The notes: generated by a model not told the origin, from the sequence alone. Positions 1-12,358 are shown, counted from the first letter of the stretch. The stretch is DNA of 64,000 bases from Ignelater luminosus (GCA_011009095.1 VTPC01005555.1:16887-80886), one strand, 5' to 3'. Program-made: numbers and translations.

Positions 1-345
1 GATGGGCTGTCTGTACTCTTAATCAGGCAGTCATTAAATAGGTCAGCTAACATTTCCAACAAAATGTCTGGTCCATATTTCACCAGCTCAATAGTAATGT
101 ATCCCGGCCCCGGAGCTTTTTCATTTTTCACCCCTCTCAATGTTCTTTTGATCTCGTTTACACTTAATTTTTCTACCTCTATACTTTCGGTTATATTAAC
201 TTTGTTTAATTGCCCTTTAACTTGATTTCCGTTTTCCGTTAAAAAAGCTTTGTAGTGTTCTTCCCATTCTTTACTACTTATTAATTTCATATTTCCAGCT
301 TTTATTTTCACTGGGATTTTTTATAGTTTTCCATGCCTGCGTTAC
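1..345 (-). pseudogene. LINE reverse-transcriptase fragment
   Basis: The complement translates as the start of a non-LTR retrotransposon reverse transcriptase, entering from the window edge. The readable order is a WEEHYKAFLTENG-like stretch, then an IKRTLRGVKNEKAPGPGYI-like stretch, then a segment resembling DILLEMLADLFNDCL. The K-x-x-K-A-P-G-P-G box is the usual start of the RT fingers in LINEs. The part toward position 700 is too decayed to follow. The rest of the element lies outside the window, so clade and intactness cannot be judged. Confidence 0.7.
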
Positions 346-1231
346 TATTTGAACCGGAATCTTCAAGTAATAAAATTGAAGGTGAAGGCTTTGCTAGTTT
401 ATCTTCACATCGTTGTTCCTTTCACTTTTTTTCTAATCTTCCTTCTTTGTTTTTCGCACTGTTATCTATTTTCGACCTGGTGTCTTCTGAGTTATTAGAA
501 ACTGTCTATCTTCATTTTCATTATTTGCAATGTACAATATTAAATAAATTATCTTATTGTGCTACAGATGTTGCTTCTTTCTGTCAAAAACTTTCTTCCA
601 GTCTTCTTAGAATTCTACTGCAAATTCCTCTATTCTTCACACAAATTTAACAACTTCTGAGTACAATGTTGAAGAGCTCTTTTTGGTATCCTAGCCTCTT
701 CTCAGAAAATTACCAGTTCACGCACGGTTATTATTATTTTTCTTTCATCTTATTTTTTAGTAACAATATTAACCTGTGATCTTTCTATATCACTGATTGA
801 ATCATACGTTTGCGAAATTTGGCTCATTTCTAGTAATGCTGAACTGTCGCGTCTGATTCAGACGACTAAGACTACAGCTAGACCTGTTTAACGTGAACTG
901 TTGAAAGCAAAAGCGTATAAATTGTTGGCTTCACATGTAACATATATGTGTACTGAATTTACGTTTTAAATGAAACATAACTGTGAAAGTTAACATAATC
1001 GGGTACATTATGACAATAACCATTTTTTCTAAAATTCAAGCCTCTGTCGGTACTTTTTGTGTGTTTTACGGGGTGAGACTAAATAATATCGTTCTTTAGA
1101 TGGAATAGTGACCTACTTTACTTATAATTAATCTTTGAAAAATGACAACTAAAGCATCTGTAAATCTCGGCGCTGATAATTATAAAATAGTCGTAGAATG
1201 AACACAGGAGTTTTAAGAAAATGAATTACTG

Positions 1232-2361
1232 TTAATAAAAAAACACACTTAGATTTTTGTTTCTAAGAGAAGTTGCAATAAAATTATATGTAGCTGATAA
1301 CTTTATATATGCGTTCAAAGGTGAATTATCACTAACGATTTCTACTGGGTAAACATGTGCAAATAAATTCTGTAATTTGTTTATTAGAGTAGCTATATTT
1401 TTACTATTTATTTCGCATATATACCATGTACCACATATAGCCTGAGACAATTATTTGACGTAATGAAAGGGAATTGGTTCGTTATTTTCTGTCTTAACCT
1501 TTACAAAGTACGGTATTGCATCAACTATTAACCAAGTGTTTGCGTTATTCATCATGACCGGCTTAATTCCGTATTTGTCTGGCGTTGAAGCTAAATACAC
1601 CTTAAACGGACACTTTCATCTGTAACCCATTAATTGTTCATCTATGGTGCAGTATTTAAAAGTAAAATAATAGTTTCTACAATTCAAAATGAATTTCTCT
1701 AAAATATCACGTATTGGGGCAAATTTGTTCAACTTCTTTCGTTGCAATCGAGTAAGCTTGTCGTCAAATCGAAGAGAAGCAAATAAAAGCTGAAATCTTC
1801 TTTGACTCATAGTTGCTCTAAATAAAGAAGTTTCATATTTTGTTGACCACAATTCAAGTGGTTAGCCTTTTGGACTCCCATCAAATAAAGTAAGCCAATA
1901 AGCGCTCGCAGTTCGGACATTGTAGTGTCAAAATAGGTTACTTGATCATGTTGTAATGTCAATCGTTTAGAGGAAATGTCTTTAATTGTATGAACAAGAA
2001 CGACTTCTAGTATTTCTTTATCGTTGAAAAGGACCCATTTAGCAAGTGGATTATTTACGGATTTAGTAGCACCTCTCGGTCCCGGAAGATGAGTGACTAT
2101 ATTTTGTTTGTCGTCTGCTACGTTTTTCCGAAAATGCTGTCGACTACTTGTATTCATCTTTTCCCAAAAGCACCGATGTTCGTCGTTTTTTTGCTTTAGG
2201 CTGTTCCTCAATTTTTCCCCTTCTTCTTCACTTTGCTCACTTTTTGATATTTCTTGATCTTCTATTCTGTCATCATCGCCTTCACTGTCTTCCTTTTCTT
2301 GAACTATAAATAATTCTTCTTCATCAGCATTTTCCAGCAGCAAATTTTTCAAGTTCTGCAT
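1232..2361 (-). pseudogene. piggyBac-type transposase, degenerate
   Basis: This is a cut-and-paste DNA transposase remnant read on the complement. An acidic N-terminus starts at 2361 (runs of Glu/Asp), as in piggyBac-derived proteins. The conserved core follows: TTMSELRALIGLLYLMGV, then a frameshift near 1850, WSTKYETSLFRATMSQRRF, and the IDEQLMGYR box at about 1620. An in-frame stop interrupts it there. Beyond it, KCPFKVYLASTPDKYGIKP and LSQAICGTWY-like segments are still readable down to about 1240. At least one frameshift and two stops make it non-functional. The C-terminal cysteine-rich finger was not found. Family assignment is firm; subfamily is not. Confidence 0.85.
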
Positions 2362-3425
2362 CCGCTACACCACTAAAACTAAAAGATGCCATTTTTGATC
2401 ATTACAGTCACACTACACAATATACACCAATATACACCGACTACGAGCTTCTTTGAAAGTAGTGCTGTAACTGTTTGATATTACTCACATTGTAAGGGTT
2501 TGTTAGATGAAACGCGGAAGTACACATTTGAACGATATCCCTATTGAGTACTTCCTACACTGTCATACTAACTGGTAGATAAAGCGAAGAAATACATATT
2601 GCAGCAATATAACTATTGGGTACTTTCTACATTCCAATGCTAACTGCTAGATAAAACGGGGAGGTACACATTGCAGCAATACAGACATCGAAAATGATGA
2701 CAAACCACGTGACCACTAAGTTTACTGTTGGTTAGGCAACACATCTTGCACTTTTTGCAGCTCTGTTGTAATAAAATTAATGTAAATTTTCAGTGGCGTA
2801 GTATTGGATATATGATGAAACTACTGTATTCAATGGAAGTGGAAGTGGAATTACTACCTTATCTTCATAATAAAAAAATTTTCTACTTTATTTAAATAAT
2901 CTTTAATGTGACAGTATATTCTGTTTTCCAATGAAGATCTTTCTAACTCATCCCGTCAAACCTTTGACATAGACAATGGACATTCATGCACTACATATGT
3001 TAAATCTTTATCATCATGGATCTGCTTACAATAAGGTGCTCTAGATAAAACATCGGCTATTAATAAATCTTTTGTTTTTTGTTGTTGTTGGTCAGCATCT
3101 TCTGATGAAAATGCCAAGATTCATTCTTTGGTTACTGAGATGGTTGAAAATTTATCTTCTTCTTTATCATCTTTAGTTTAGATGCGAAAAATAGTTACTA
3201 AAGAAAAACAGATATCAGTGGCAAAGCTTGAAAATTTTTCTGGGAAGACAGATACTATGATGGATAAAATAAAAAGAAGCATAATTTGTTAAATCTCATA
3301 TATTAATTTAAGTTGAACTAAAAAAGATAGATGCTTATAATTATGTACATCAATATAAGAATTGGTATTGGTATTAGACTTTTAGTAGGTTTTATAAAAT
3401 GGGCAATTGATGTTTATTTTTAAAT
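2362..3425. other. Intergenic, no gene recognised
   Basis: This stretch is AT-rich with no convincing reading frame. Around 2490-2690 it repeats short blocks in tandem (variants of GATAAARCGNRGAARTACA near 2510, 2580 and 2655), which look like decayed subterminal repeats of the neighbouring piggyBac element. Confidence 0.4.
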
Positions 3426-3429
3426 TTTT

Positions 3430-5377
3430 TTGTATAAGAAATTTATTTTCCGAGTTTTCTTATTAGCAAAAACGTCAATATCTCGTTCTATAAAGTCTTG
3501 TTCACTTGATAAGTTGGCCAATAAATGTTTTTCCGCTGCTAACGTGCTTAAATTAGACAATCTGTCATTTGAAATTGTGTTTCTTAGATAGGTTTTAATT
3601 CGCTTAAGGGTACTCGTGCTTTTTTTTATTCAGGAGGTCTACAAATTGCAACTCTAGGAAGTCATTAAATCTTGTTTCTAACTGTACAGTCTGTGAATTA
3701 AGTATTTAATATGTAAGTCTTCTTAGGGCAGAGTTATCAGATTCGTTATAAAGTAGTCAATTGAATGTTTGTTGCTATGCAGTCGGTAACTGTTTCTTTT
3801 TTTCGAAGCCTTTTTAAATTTTTGATAACCACAGCTATTTCTTTTTGGCAGGTAGAAACATTCGACAGGGTTTTTGATTGCATAATATTGAACAAATGGT
3901 TCACAAATGTACAGATTTTGCTGTGAAACAAAATAAACAAATGTTTTATCATCTAGGCGTTTCTTCAGTCCGACCGCACAACTTGTCGAATCTGGATCCC
4001 ATTCGAAATTTTCATCTTCAATAATACTCTCAAATACTGCATCCAATTTTGAGAAGTATCTTTTGATTATTGAAACAGCTCTAGAATGAAGATTCCAACG
4101 AGTTGTACATGCTTGAGGTAATTTAAATCCTTCTTCGGTTAAAAGTGCTGTTTGCCTAGACATTTTGCTAAAAATAGTATTAAAAGACGTCAAGTTTTAA
4201 ATAAATAAGCGAACTTCTTTTATGGTTTTAGATCCATAAAGCAAGACAAGATTTAACTGATGCGCATAGCAAGGAATGAAAAGCAAATTTGAACATACGT
4301 GTTTTACAAAATATTGAACACCATCTTGATGATCAGCCATACAGCTGCACCGTCGTATGTCTAACTATTTTATTTATAACATTCCATTCTGTTAGAACAT
4401 TTATAATAACATTAGAAAGGCCTTTTGCGGTTTTGTCTTTGGAAACGTCGTAGAATCCTATAAATCTCTCCTTTACTCGGTCTTTTACACAGTAACGTAC
4501 TATTAAGCTCATTTGGGACTTGCAAGAAACATCTAGTGTTTTGTCAGCTTGCACGAACACAAATAAACCTTCCTCTAGTTCATTTTCAATGTGTTTGTCT
4601 AAAACACGTTCCACCGTTTCTATTAATTCATTTTGAATATCGGAGGATGTTCCTTTAAAAGTAGAAGATGAAGTCCGATGATCACTAATAAATTGTTCTT
4701 CCTGTGCTGTATAATGCAGTAATTGCAAATAATTATCTCTGTTAATCGAACTATTATCTTCCTGGTGTTCTCTAAATGGTAGTTCTTGTTTCAATAGGGA
4801 GACATCAGCTTGAATTAGGCGACCCAGAACTTTTCTAATTCTTACTTCTTCATAATGCTTTAACGCAGCAAGACGAGCTGCTTCAGACAGAACATGCTCG
4901 ATTCGTAAGCCTTTGCATATTTGAAAAAATTGAATATAAAAAATTATATAAATGAAATTCACATTTCGTTAAGTTATTAGACGTACCTAACAGTTCAAAC
5001 CATTTCCTGTTGTGTATATGCTTTTTTTGAGATTTGATGCTTTACGGCTTCTCTTAAAAATTTTTTATAGTAGAAATGCCTTCAGCGCTCCACTCTTTTT
5101 CACCTCCAAACAGTAAACAAACATAACAGTAAAGTTTCTTATTGTTTAAACTTCCAGTCAGCCATTTAAATTTATTATACCACATCATTTGAATAGTTCT
5201 TTTTTGTTTCTTTTCCGATAAAACCAAATCTATTGCAGGTGCAAGTTTTTTGTTTTTTAAATAGCATTTGTCTTCATATGACAATAACGAAAATAAATTT
5301 TTCAACAGAAAATCTATTAATTCACATTTACTCATGTCTCGATTAAATACAGGAATAGTATTTTCTTCCATGTTCAA
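3430..5377 (-). pseudogene. hAT-superfamily transposase (TTF zinc finger / DUF4371 / hAT dimerisation), degenerate
   Basis: This is a hAT-type transposase of the zinc-finger MYM-type-1-like lineage on the complement. The N-terminal part (5377-5054) carries the TTF-type finger: WYNKFKWLTGS followed by KLYCYVCLLFGGE. The middle part (4962-4333) is the DUF4371 region, with a LEEGLFVFVQADKTLDVS-like catalytic-domain start. The third part (4193-3723) has the ACTTRWNLHSRAV motif. The C-terminal dimerisation segment is readable at about 3640-3430 as LKRIKTYLRNTISNDRLSNL plus LAAEKHLL. The four blocks lie in different frames or are separated by stops, so the gene is dead. No terminal repeats could be fixed. 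Confidence 0.85.
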
Positions 5378-5399
5378 GTTTTAACAAACAGAAAAAGTA

Positions 5400-6155
5400 C
5401 GTACTTATATAACACCCTGCGATTTGCAAGAGACTAGGCTCTCGCCTGCAAATTCGGCACGTTACAAGAGTGCACCCATGTGCATCCCAGAAGACCATAG
5501 TTAACGGTATAAGAGAGACTGAACTGGATTAGTTTCAAGTGTCTCAAGTATGGTTTTAAGCCGTGACATCCGATATTGCTGTGCAGCATTGCCTTCCCCA
5601 GAATTTATTACGGCGGAAGCTTTTGAGTAATAAGTTCTTTTTTTGTGAAATTAATAAATCTTGCCCCTATTAAAGTCAAAATTTTTTATTTTCGTGATTT
5701 TGTTTGGGGAGACCTAGTCTCAAATATTACGACAAAATTGAACAGATGTTAGTACATTTGAGCAAATCTGCCTTTGTTGCAGTATGATAGTTTTGAGCTT
5801 TCAAGTATTCAAGATTGACTTTCTAACGTTTCTGTTTTGTCAATGTCATGCTTTTATTCCTGGATTTATTTTCTTGAAATGTTAATTTTTGCCGTGTTCA
5901 TAAAGTATAGTCTTTAAAGAAGGTTTTGCCTGTTTATTTGTGCATTTCACAACGACTACAAAAGTTGTTTCTAACACTTTTAAATGTTTTCATGTTGATA
6001 TTTTTTTGATTAGTCTCACGCACCTCAAAGAATTTTATGTTTTCTTATTGGAAAGAAGCTAATATCAACTGTCAAAAATGCATATTGTGCATAAAAATAA
6101 TGCATGAAAGTTTCTAAAATTTGAAATTTTGATATTACAGATATTGTTTAACAAA
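5400..6155. other. Intergenic; imperfect hairpin near 5420-5455
   Basis: No gene is seen. At 5418-5452 an imperfect inverted repeat (GATTTGCAAGAGA against TCTCGCCTGCAAATTC) could fold into a stem. It lies just beyond the 5' end of the hAT gene and may be terminal or subterminal sequence of that element. The rest is featureless AT-rich sequence. Confidence 0.3.
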
Positions 6156-6159
6156 TGTA

Positions 6160-6380
6160 ATCGCTAAAGAAATTTTATTATTTGAAAGTTTCTATAGCTT
6201 TCTTTCTACTAGCAACAAGACGTTACTAAAATTAAAACCGACTTCTTACGATCCACATGATATGAAACCTTTAATTTCTGGTCTAATGGAAAATCATTTA
6301 CTTTGTTACCAAAAAGTCTTTGAAATATCAAATTGTTAGGCTACCTCATCAGTTTTGGACTCATTGAGCAATTAATATGT
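6160..6380 (+). repeat. Dispersed repeat, copy 1
   Basis: This block and one at 9318-9515 are diverged direct copies. Both start with TAATCGCTAAAGAAATTT, share CATGATATGAAACCTTTAA and CTAATGGAAAATCATTTAC, and end in GGCTACCTCATC plus TTTTGGACTC. Copy 1 has extra sequence before the CATGATATG part. It is probably a fragment of an interspersed element; no coding potential is evident. Confidence 0.7.
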
Positions 6381-7349
6381 GTAAACTTTAAACAAAGTCA
6401 AAGTAAAGAATTACAAACTTAAGCAACAACAAAATAGAAGATAGAAACTCTTGGGACTGAAAAAAGGGTTAACTTAAGTGATAAATTTGGTATTGTTTAA
6501 ACTAGTGTCGGATTGTGGATATGAAGGTCCACCGATGTGGCGCCCTCTGACAAATAGACCTGCAAATGTTAGAAGATAAGGCAAAAGTTTAGTATTATTA
6601 TTATTACGTATTCTTTCTGCAAGAAAGCTAGATACAAATCAAAATAAAAGTCCATCTTGGTCATAACAACATAATTAATAATTAACATGGAATCTTTATA
6701 AAATGAAATATACTTTATGTCCACGAATTGACTTTACAAGAGAGAAGACTTTTTTATTATTCGTTTTAGAGCAAAATGTCATTCTTGATCAAATTTCTCG
6801 CTTGTTCCAAAACTTCCAGTAATAGTAATAAAATGTTGATACAACCAACAATGATGAAGAGAATTCTAAAAAACATTATTAAAAGCTCCAAATTTGTTAA
6901 AAAACCGTGTTCGCTATTTACGTGTGTAGGTCAAACATAGCATTCTGATTTTTAAACAAATTTGGAACTTGGCCGTCTTTTCATGCAATAACAATGAGTT
7001 TCTTAGAAATTTCTTCTTTATTGCTGGTAGTATTACCATAATCTTATTAGGGAGTTTTGGAACAACCAGGAAATTCCATTAAGAATGATTTTGACTTTAA
7101 AACCCATAAATAAAAACGTTTTCCCTCTTGTGAACTCAATCAGGGGAAATACAAATAACATTGTGGTGATAAAAATAAAGAGTTAACCACTTTTAAAGTA
7201 AGAGATGAGAGCCAAATTTCTTACTTATCAATTATCGCGCTGTAGTCTATATGAAATAACAAATTGCTCTCTACATTCAATAATTTAAAGCCTCCAATCT
7301 TCCTTGGCCTAACAAGGCATTTAACCTAGTTAAAATAACCTTTGTTTTA
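6381..7349. other. Intergenic, nothing recognised
   Basis: This is AT-rich sequence without a credible reading frame, RNA gene or repeat boundary on either strand. Confidence 0.4.
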
Positions 7350-8163
7350 CTAAACACCCTTTAACATGACGCTTGCGTGCAAGATAGAGTAAGGAAATAC
7401 TTGTAGGCCACATAAAAATTGGAATAAGCAGCATATAAAGCAGCCAACGCAAAAAACATCTTGATGAACAATTTGTCTGTCCAAGTCTAGATCTTCATTC
7501 TCACTGTCGACATCGCTGTCTTCAAGATAAGAATCCTCATCACAGGAATCTTTCAACAGATTATTCACCGTGGAAACACTGGGTGACTGTTTTAAACCCT
7601 CGAAATTGTAAGAAAAACTGATAAGTTCATCCATTATTAAGCTCGGGTCTAAGCCAGTCAACTTTGAATTGTTGCGAACGATTCTGAATTTATATTTTCT
7701 GCATTTCAGAGTTCTTTGAAGTTGCGGGAATCAAAATAATGAAAGCTTCTGTAAGTGTTCTCATGGTGGGTGAATTGGTGCTTTAAACTTTGCCATATTT
7801 GATTGATAATCACTTTGTGTGTGTCTATTTCAATTTTTTGAGATGGTTGTTGTTGGCTGATTGTGCTGCTTTCATCGATACACTCTTCACCAGGCATTTT
7901 TTAACTTTCCTTTGACGAGTAGCTGGAAACTCTGTTTCTATATAAATATCAGTCTCTTTAAACAGATCCTTCTCATTTATCGTATTTATAAATTTATTAA
8001 CCTTACTAAGAATATCTGCAAAACTGTCGTATAATTGTTCAACTTTTTTCTTGGCGTTTCTAATAATATTAAAAGTTTGATTAATATCAAGACCTTGTGT
8101 TTGTATATAATTCGATGCTGGTGTAAAATGTTGAAAAACAACCATAAAGGTAAAAGCTAACAC
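7350..8163 (-). pseudogene. hAT-like transposase remnant
   Basis: The complement carries three pieces in separate frames. The segment 8163-7825 resembles the middle of zinc-finger MYM-type-1-like hAT proteins: YIQTQGLDINQTFNIIRN followed by a coiled-coil-like lysine-rich stretch and a FPATRQRKVKK basic motif. The segment 7897-7706 continues with IEIDTHKVIINQIWQSLKH and a FKEL ending. The segment 7661-7350 starts MTGLDPSLIMDELISFSYNF and is rich in Asp/Glu. The order fits one decayed gene, distinct from the hAT copy at 3430-5377. N-terminal finger and dimerisation domain are not visible. Moderate confidence. Confidence 0.6.
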
Positions 8164-8522
8164 TAATGTTTCATAAGTCGCTCAAGCATCTAACAAGCTT
8201 CTGGCATTGGAAAAGGTTCTACCATCGAAGTCGTCACTAACAAAAATTGTATGAAGCACAACTAAAAGTCAAATATGGTTCATTTTCTTGGTTGTTAATG
8301 GACCCAAATATTGTTTGCAAAGCTTTTGATTTACTCCACCAACAAATGTTACAAATTTTCTTTAATCAACGAATTTTATTTCCAAGCTGTGTCTTTCGTA
8401 ATGCACCCCTTTTATAGGATTCAGTCTTAAAGACGCTCGTTCTGTTGAGTAATCCAAATAAACTTACATTTCACGCAACTTTCTGTGGTGTCACATACGA
8501 CTAGATTTAGAACGTGAGTGTA

Positions 8523-9140
8523 ACACCATGCATGTATAACGGGTGCTGCATCGGCAAACGTAACTTAGGAAATTCCATGCTAAGTTTGAAATGTTTAAAT
8601 ATTGACTCCCCTAATTATTTTAGCACCAAACATTATTTAGGTTTTTCTGAAGGGCATTGCAAGATGATATACACTGAGCAATCTTAGCATTTTATGATAA
8701 CTCAATTAGAAGATATTTAAAGAAATGTGCGTGTATGTGCAGAGTACGTCGCAACGTCGAATATCAATAACTTTATTGATATTAACTTATAATTCACAAT
8801 TAAATGCTAACAAAATCAGAATTACTTTAGTATAATAAAGTGGTATTTAATTAACTATCAAATAGTTGATTGTGAAAATTTACAGGCCTATCTGTTGCTG
8901 CTGAACTATACGTATAACATGCATTATGCACACCTTTCTTCAAATTACTTCTAATTGAGTTATCATGAAATGCTAAAATTGGTCAGTTTATATCATCCTG
9001 CAATGCTCTTAAAAAAAACCTAAATAAAGTTTGGTGCTAAAATAATTAGGGGAGCCAATATCTAAACTTTTCTAAATTAACATGGGATTTCCTATGTTGC
9101 GTTCGCCGATTCAGCACCCGGTATACAGAAAATGTGGTGT
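8523..9140. mobile_element. Foldback/MITE-like element with about 220-bp inverted arms
   Basis: The left arm (8523-8742) and right arm (about 8918-9140) are diverged inverted copies. The ends read ACACCATGCATGTATAACGG on the left and, on the complement of the right, ACACCACATTTTCTG with a shared GGGTGCTG-ATCGGC block just inside. Further in, both contain CCCCTAATTATTTTAGCACC and TGATAACTCAATTAGAAG. Each end abuts a TA dinucleotide, the duplication expected for Tc1/mariner-type MITEs. The centre of about 175 bp has no coding potential. Confidence 0.75.
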
Positions 9141-9317
9141 TAAAATTTTTTAAGATTTAATTTGAAGTCTCCGTTTTCTACGGGTCTTCGTACGTAGGAG
9201 GGCTCTTGTTCGGTATATTATATGCAAAAGATTATAGATGCGGGGCCCAAAAGAGGCTGTCTCGAAGGTCCATCGGGAGATTTTCTGGTATCTCGGCGGC
9301 ACAATCCGCCACTGCCG

Positions 9318-9515
9318 GTAATCGCTAAAGAAATTTCATTATTTGAAATTTTCTGTAACTTAAACTTAAACTTACTAAAATTGAAACCGACACATGATAT
9401 GAAACCTTTAACTCTTGGTCTAATGGAAAATCATTTACTTCGTTACCAAACCGTCTTTGAAATATTGAATTATTAGGCTACCTCATCCGTTTTGGACTCG
9501 TTGGGCAGTAGTGAT
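9318..9515 (+). repeat. Dispersed repeat, copy 2
   Basis: This is the second, direct-oriented copy of the repeat at 6160-6380. It shares the TAATCGCTAAAGAAATTT start, the CATGATATGAAACCTTTAA core and the CTACCTCATC end. It lacks about 25 bp relative to copy 1 before the core. It lies between the foldback element and the mariner. Confidence 0.7.
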
Positions 9516-9653
9516 GTATTAATATTGTATAGTAGGCATGACAGAGACTCCATGATAATATGTTTGGTATAAATAAATAATTACAATTTTAGCATATTCT
9601 ATTTAGAAATTTATATTTGTCATTTATCTTATATTGAATTATTGGGTAATATA

Positions 9654-10953
9654 CGAGGTGTGGCAATTAAGTTCCGGGAATTTAGTCATAACTCGGGAAC
9701 TGACAACACTGCGTCGTTTGTCAACATCTGTCTAGAGAAGGGGACTCTTTCTTCAGTTTCAGTCCAAGGCTGAAATCGACAACACGTTTGGTTTGTGTTT
9801 TGTGCGTATTTTTTGAAAGAAACTTTTGTAGTGGCGTGGTGAAAATGAGTGACTCACATTACAAGCAACGTGTTGTGATTCAATTTTTAGTGAAATCTGG
9901 CGAAAAACACTCGGAAATTCTCCAAAAATTGCAGGTGGTGTATGGAGACAAGTGCATGTCGAAAACACGCGTGTTTGAATGGCGAAGCGGTTCAAGGAGG
10001 GACGTAAATCGGTCGAAGACGATCCACGTGAAGGAGCTCCCGTAACCTCTCGTACCGACGCGAATGTCGACCACATCTGACCGGCGCAGTCGTGCGTTGT
10101 CTGACGAGTTAAATACCAACAAAGAAACCGTCCGAAAAATGTTACACGAGGATTTGAACGTGCGAAAGATTTGCGCAAAGATGGTGCCTAAATTTCTCAC
10201 CTATGAACAAAAACAAATGCGAAAAGCGATCTGCGAGGATTTGTTGTCCCGCATTCAGAGCGACGGCAGAAACTGGATGAGTCGGGTAATCACTGGAGAT
10301 GAGACCTGGATATTTGAGTATGACCCCGAGACCCGTAAACAAAGTCAGCAGTGGGTAGAAAAAGGTGGGGAGCGTCCAATAAAAGCGAGGATGTCCAAGT
10401 CGCGACTAAAGGCAATGTTGATCGTTTTTTTCGATATCCGCGGTATCGTTCATCGTGAATATATTCCTGCCGACCAAACAGTGACTGGGCAGTTCTATGT
10501 TAGCGTCCTGGAGCGGCTGCGGGCACGCGTTTTTCGTTTGCGACCCGAACTCGCCAAGAACGGCTGGATCTTGCACCACGACAACGCGCCGACCCATTCC
10601 TCGTTTATTGTGCAAGAGTTTTTGGCGAAAAAAGGAATTTCAACAATGCCGCACCCACCCTATAGCCCCGATTTTGCCCCCTGCGACTTTTTCTTATTCC
10701 CCAAGATGAAATCACACCTCAAGGGAACTCATCATGGTGGCGTAGAGGAGGTCAAAGAAGCTGTTACTGTGGTGCTGAACGGGTTAACTTCAGAGGATTA
10801 CCAAGGGTGTGCTTTGAATCGTGGGAGCAACGTTGGAATCGTTGTGTAGAGTTAATGGGAGACTATTGTGAAGGTCGATAATAAGATTTTGCTAGAAACT
10901 TGATTTGCTTGTTTTTTATTGACAAATTCCCGGAACGTAATTGCCACACCTCG
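9654..10953 (+). mobile_element. mariner element, complete with TIRs and TA duplication
   Basis: This is a 1300-bp mariner-type transposon. The 30-bp terminal inverted repeats at 9654-9683 and 10924-10953 start CGAGGTGTGGCAATTA and differ at one position. TA dinucleotides flank both ends (9652-9653 and 10954-10955), as expected for Tc1/mariner target-site duplication. The single gene lies in + orientation. The near-identical TIRs indicate a fairly recent insertion, although the transposase is broken. Confidence 0.95.
9845..10881 (+). pseudogene. mariner transposase (DD34D), frameshifted
   Basis: This encoded a transposase that cuts and re-integrates the element at TA sites. The start at 9845 gives MSDSHYKQRVVIQFLV, an N-terminal helix-turn-helix as in SETMAR/mariner proteins. 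The reading frame shifts by +1 near 9995 (KRFKEGRKSVEDDPREGAPV is readable there) and shifts back near 10075. The catalytic residues are intact: TGDETW, HHDNAPTH and YSPDFAPCD, with 34 residues between the second Asp and the third (DD34D). A further frameshift near 10810 hides the natural end, which reads on in the other frame to MGDYCEGR and a stop at 10881. Three indels in an otherwise well preserved gene make it inactive. Confidence 0.92.
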
Positions 10954-10955
10954 TA

Positions 10956-12322
10956 TACAAAGAAAAGTAAACATACACAACAAATCGATGATGAATCCGA
11001 GTAATTGACGTCATTACTGTTTTAATTGGTTATTAAAAATTCTAATTTACAGTATAACGTCATAACGACGTCTACTTTACCATTAAATACCATCTTTTTT
11101 ACATCATAATGTGACGTTTTTTAGCTGTGACATTTTGACTTAGCTTCAAATTTATTAAATCACGTGAACTAGGAGTCATTCTGCTTACTATACATTCTTC
11201 AACATTTGTTGATGATTTGTTTCAGCACAAATGAATTTCACGTTAGATCTGCTTATAATAGTTTTAGATGAAACCTACGTGTTTGTTTTCAATGCAATAT
11301 GCAATATGTATGAAGTAATTAATGACGGTTACGTACTTATAGGATCTATTAAAACTTTGATAAATCGAAAGCATTAAATTTGCTGTATATTACCCTTGAA
11401 CCTATTTTTTACCGGCTGGATGTTAGTATATACTATATAAATCCTGCATAACCTTTAAAAAGGGAAGAATAACAAAATCTGAATTTGCAGTATGTATTTT
11501 AAACAACGAAAAAAATATTTTGAATCAATCAAAGTTATTAAATGACAATAACATATCTGCTTGTTGCAAAACTTGTTAAATAAAAGAAGTGGTACTGACA
11601 ATAAAAAAAACTTTTTTTATTTACCTAATTTAGTTAGCAAACAAAAACTCTTGTTTTGATAAGTACAGCAAAGTAACGAAAAAATAATTGCACTTAACAA
11701 TAAATTATTGTTTATTTAATAATCGATGCGGTCGTTTGTCTGTTTTTATGGAGGGAATTTTTGTCGCGCGTCATCAAACCTTCTAATTTAATTCAACACT
11801 CCGCTACAATCTTCGGAAACATTAAGGGACACTTTGACTGGCAACATTTGCATAAAGGGGTGCATTAGTTGTAGAAGGGCCGATAATTTGTCGCTTGGCG
11901 GCACGCAACAAGAATCACTTGCATAAAAATGACCTTCTCTGCATCTATGATTCAAGTTTACAGATTTAATTGTGCGACTGTTTATGATTGTAAATGTTCA
12001 CAATTTAAGAAATAAAAACCGTCGGTCTACAAAATTAAGTAGCGAGTATGAGAGTGATGAGAGTTTCTGCTTAACAATATCACATTTCATTGTTAGTACA
12101 AAACTACCTCTATGTTAAATCATTCATGACTTTGTCTATACGCACGATTTAAACTTTGAAGTGATCATGATTCATAACGTAGGTATTTGTTCGCAGTTTC
12201 GAATTGTGTATAAATTAGTGAGTAACGTTTGTTTGAAGCATGTCAACATTAATTTATAATTGCTAAACATGGATTATGTTCAAATAAAATATAATTTGAT
12301 AGTTGTCACGAACGAAAGTAGC
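10956..12322. other. Intergenic, nothing recognised
   Basis: This is AT-rich sequence. A short GC-richer patch at about 11755-11900 has no coding signal. No gene, RNA or repeat boundary is seen. Confidence 0.35.
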
Positions 12323-12358
12323 TATATAAGTAACAACTTCAAATTTGGAACACTCAGT
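12323..12358 (+). promoter_or_regulatory. Candidate TATA/initiator core promoter
   Basis: TATATAAG at 12323-12330 is followed by TCAGT at 12354-12358. The initiator A falls about 33 bp after the start of the TATA box, the spacing typical of insect core promoters. The first ATG downstream (12364) opens only a 17-codon frame, so any gene here would have a very short first exon or be a relic. No exon could be fixed. Confidence 0.35.

Noticed and set aside
333-650. 105-codon + strand frame rich in Ser/Phe/Leu
   Set aside because: It is antisense to decayed LINE sequence on the complement; the Ser/Phe/Leu bias is typical of the reverse of Lys/Glu-rich coding DNA.
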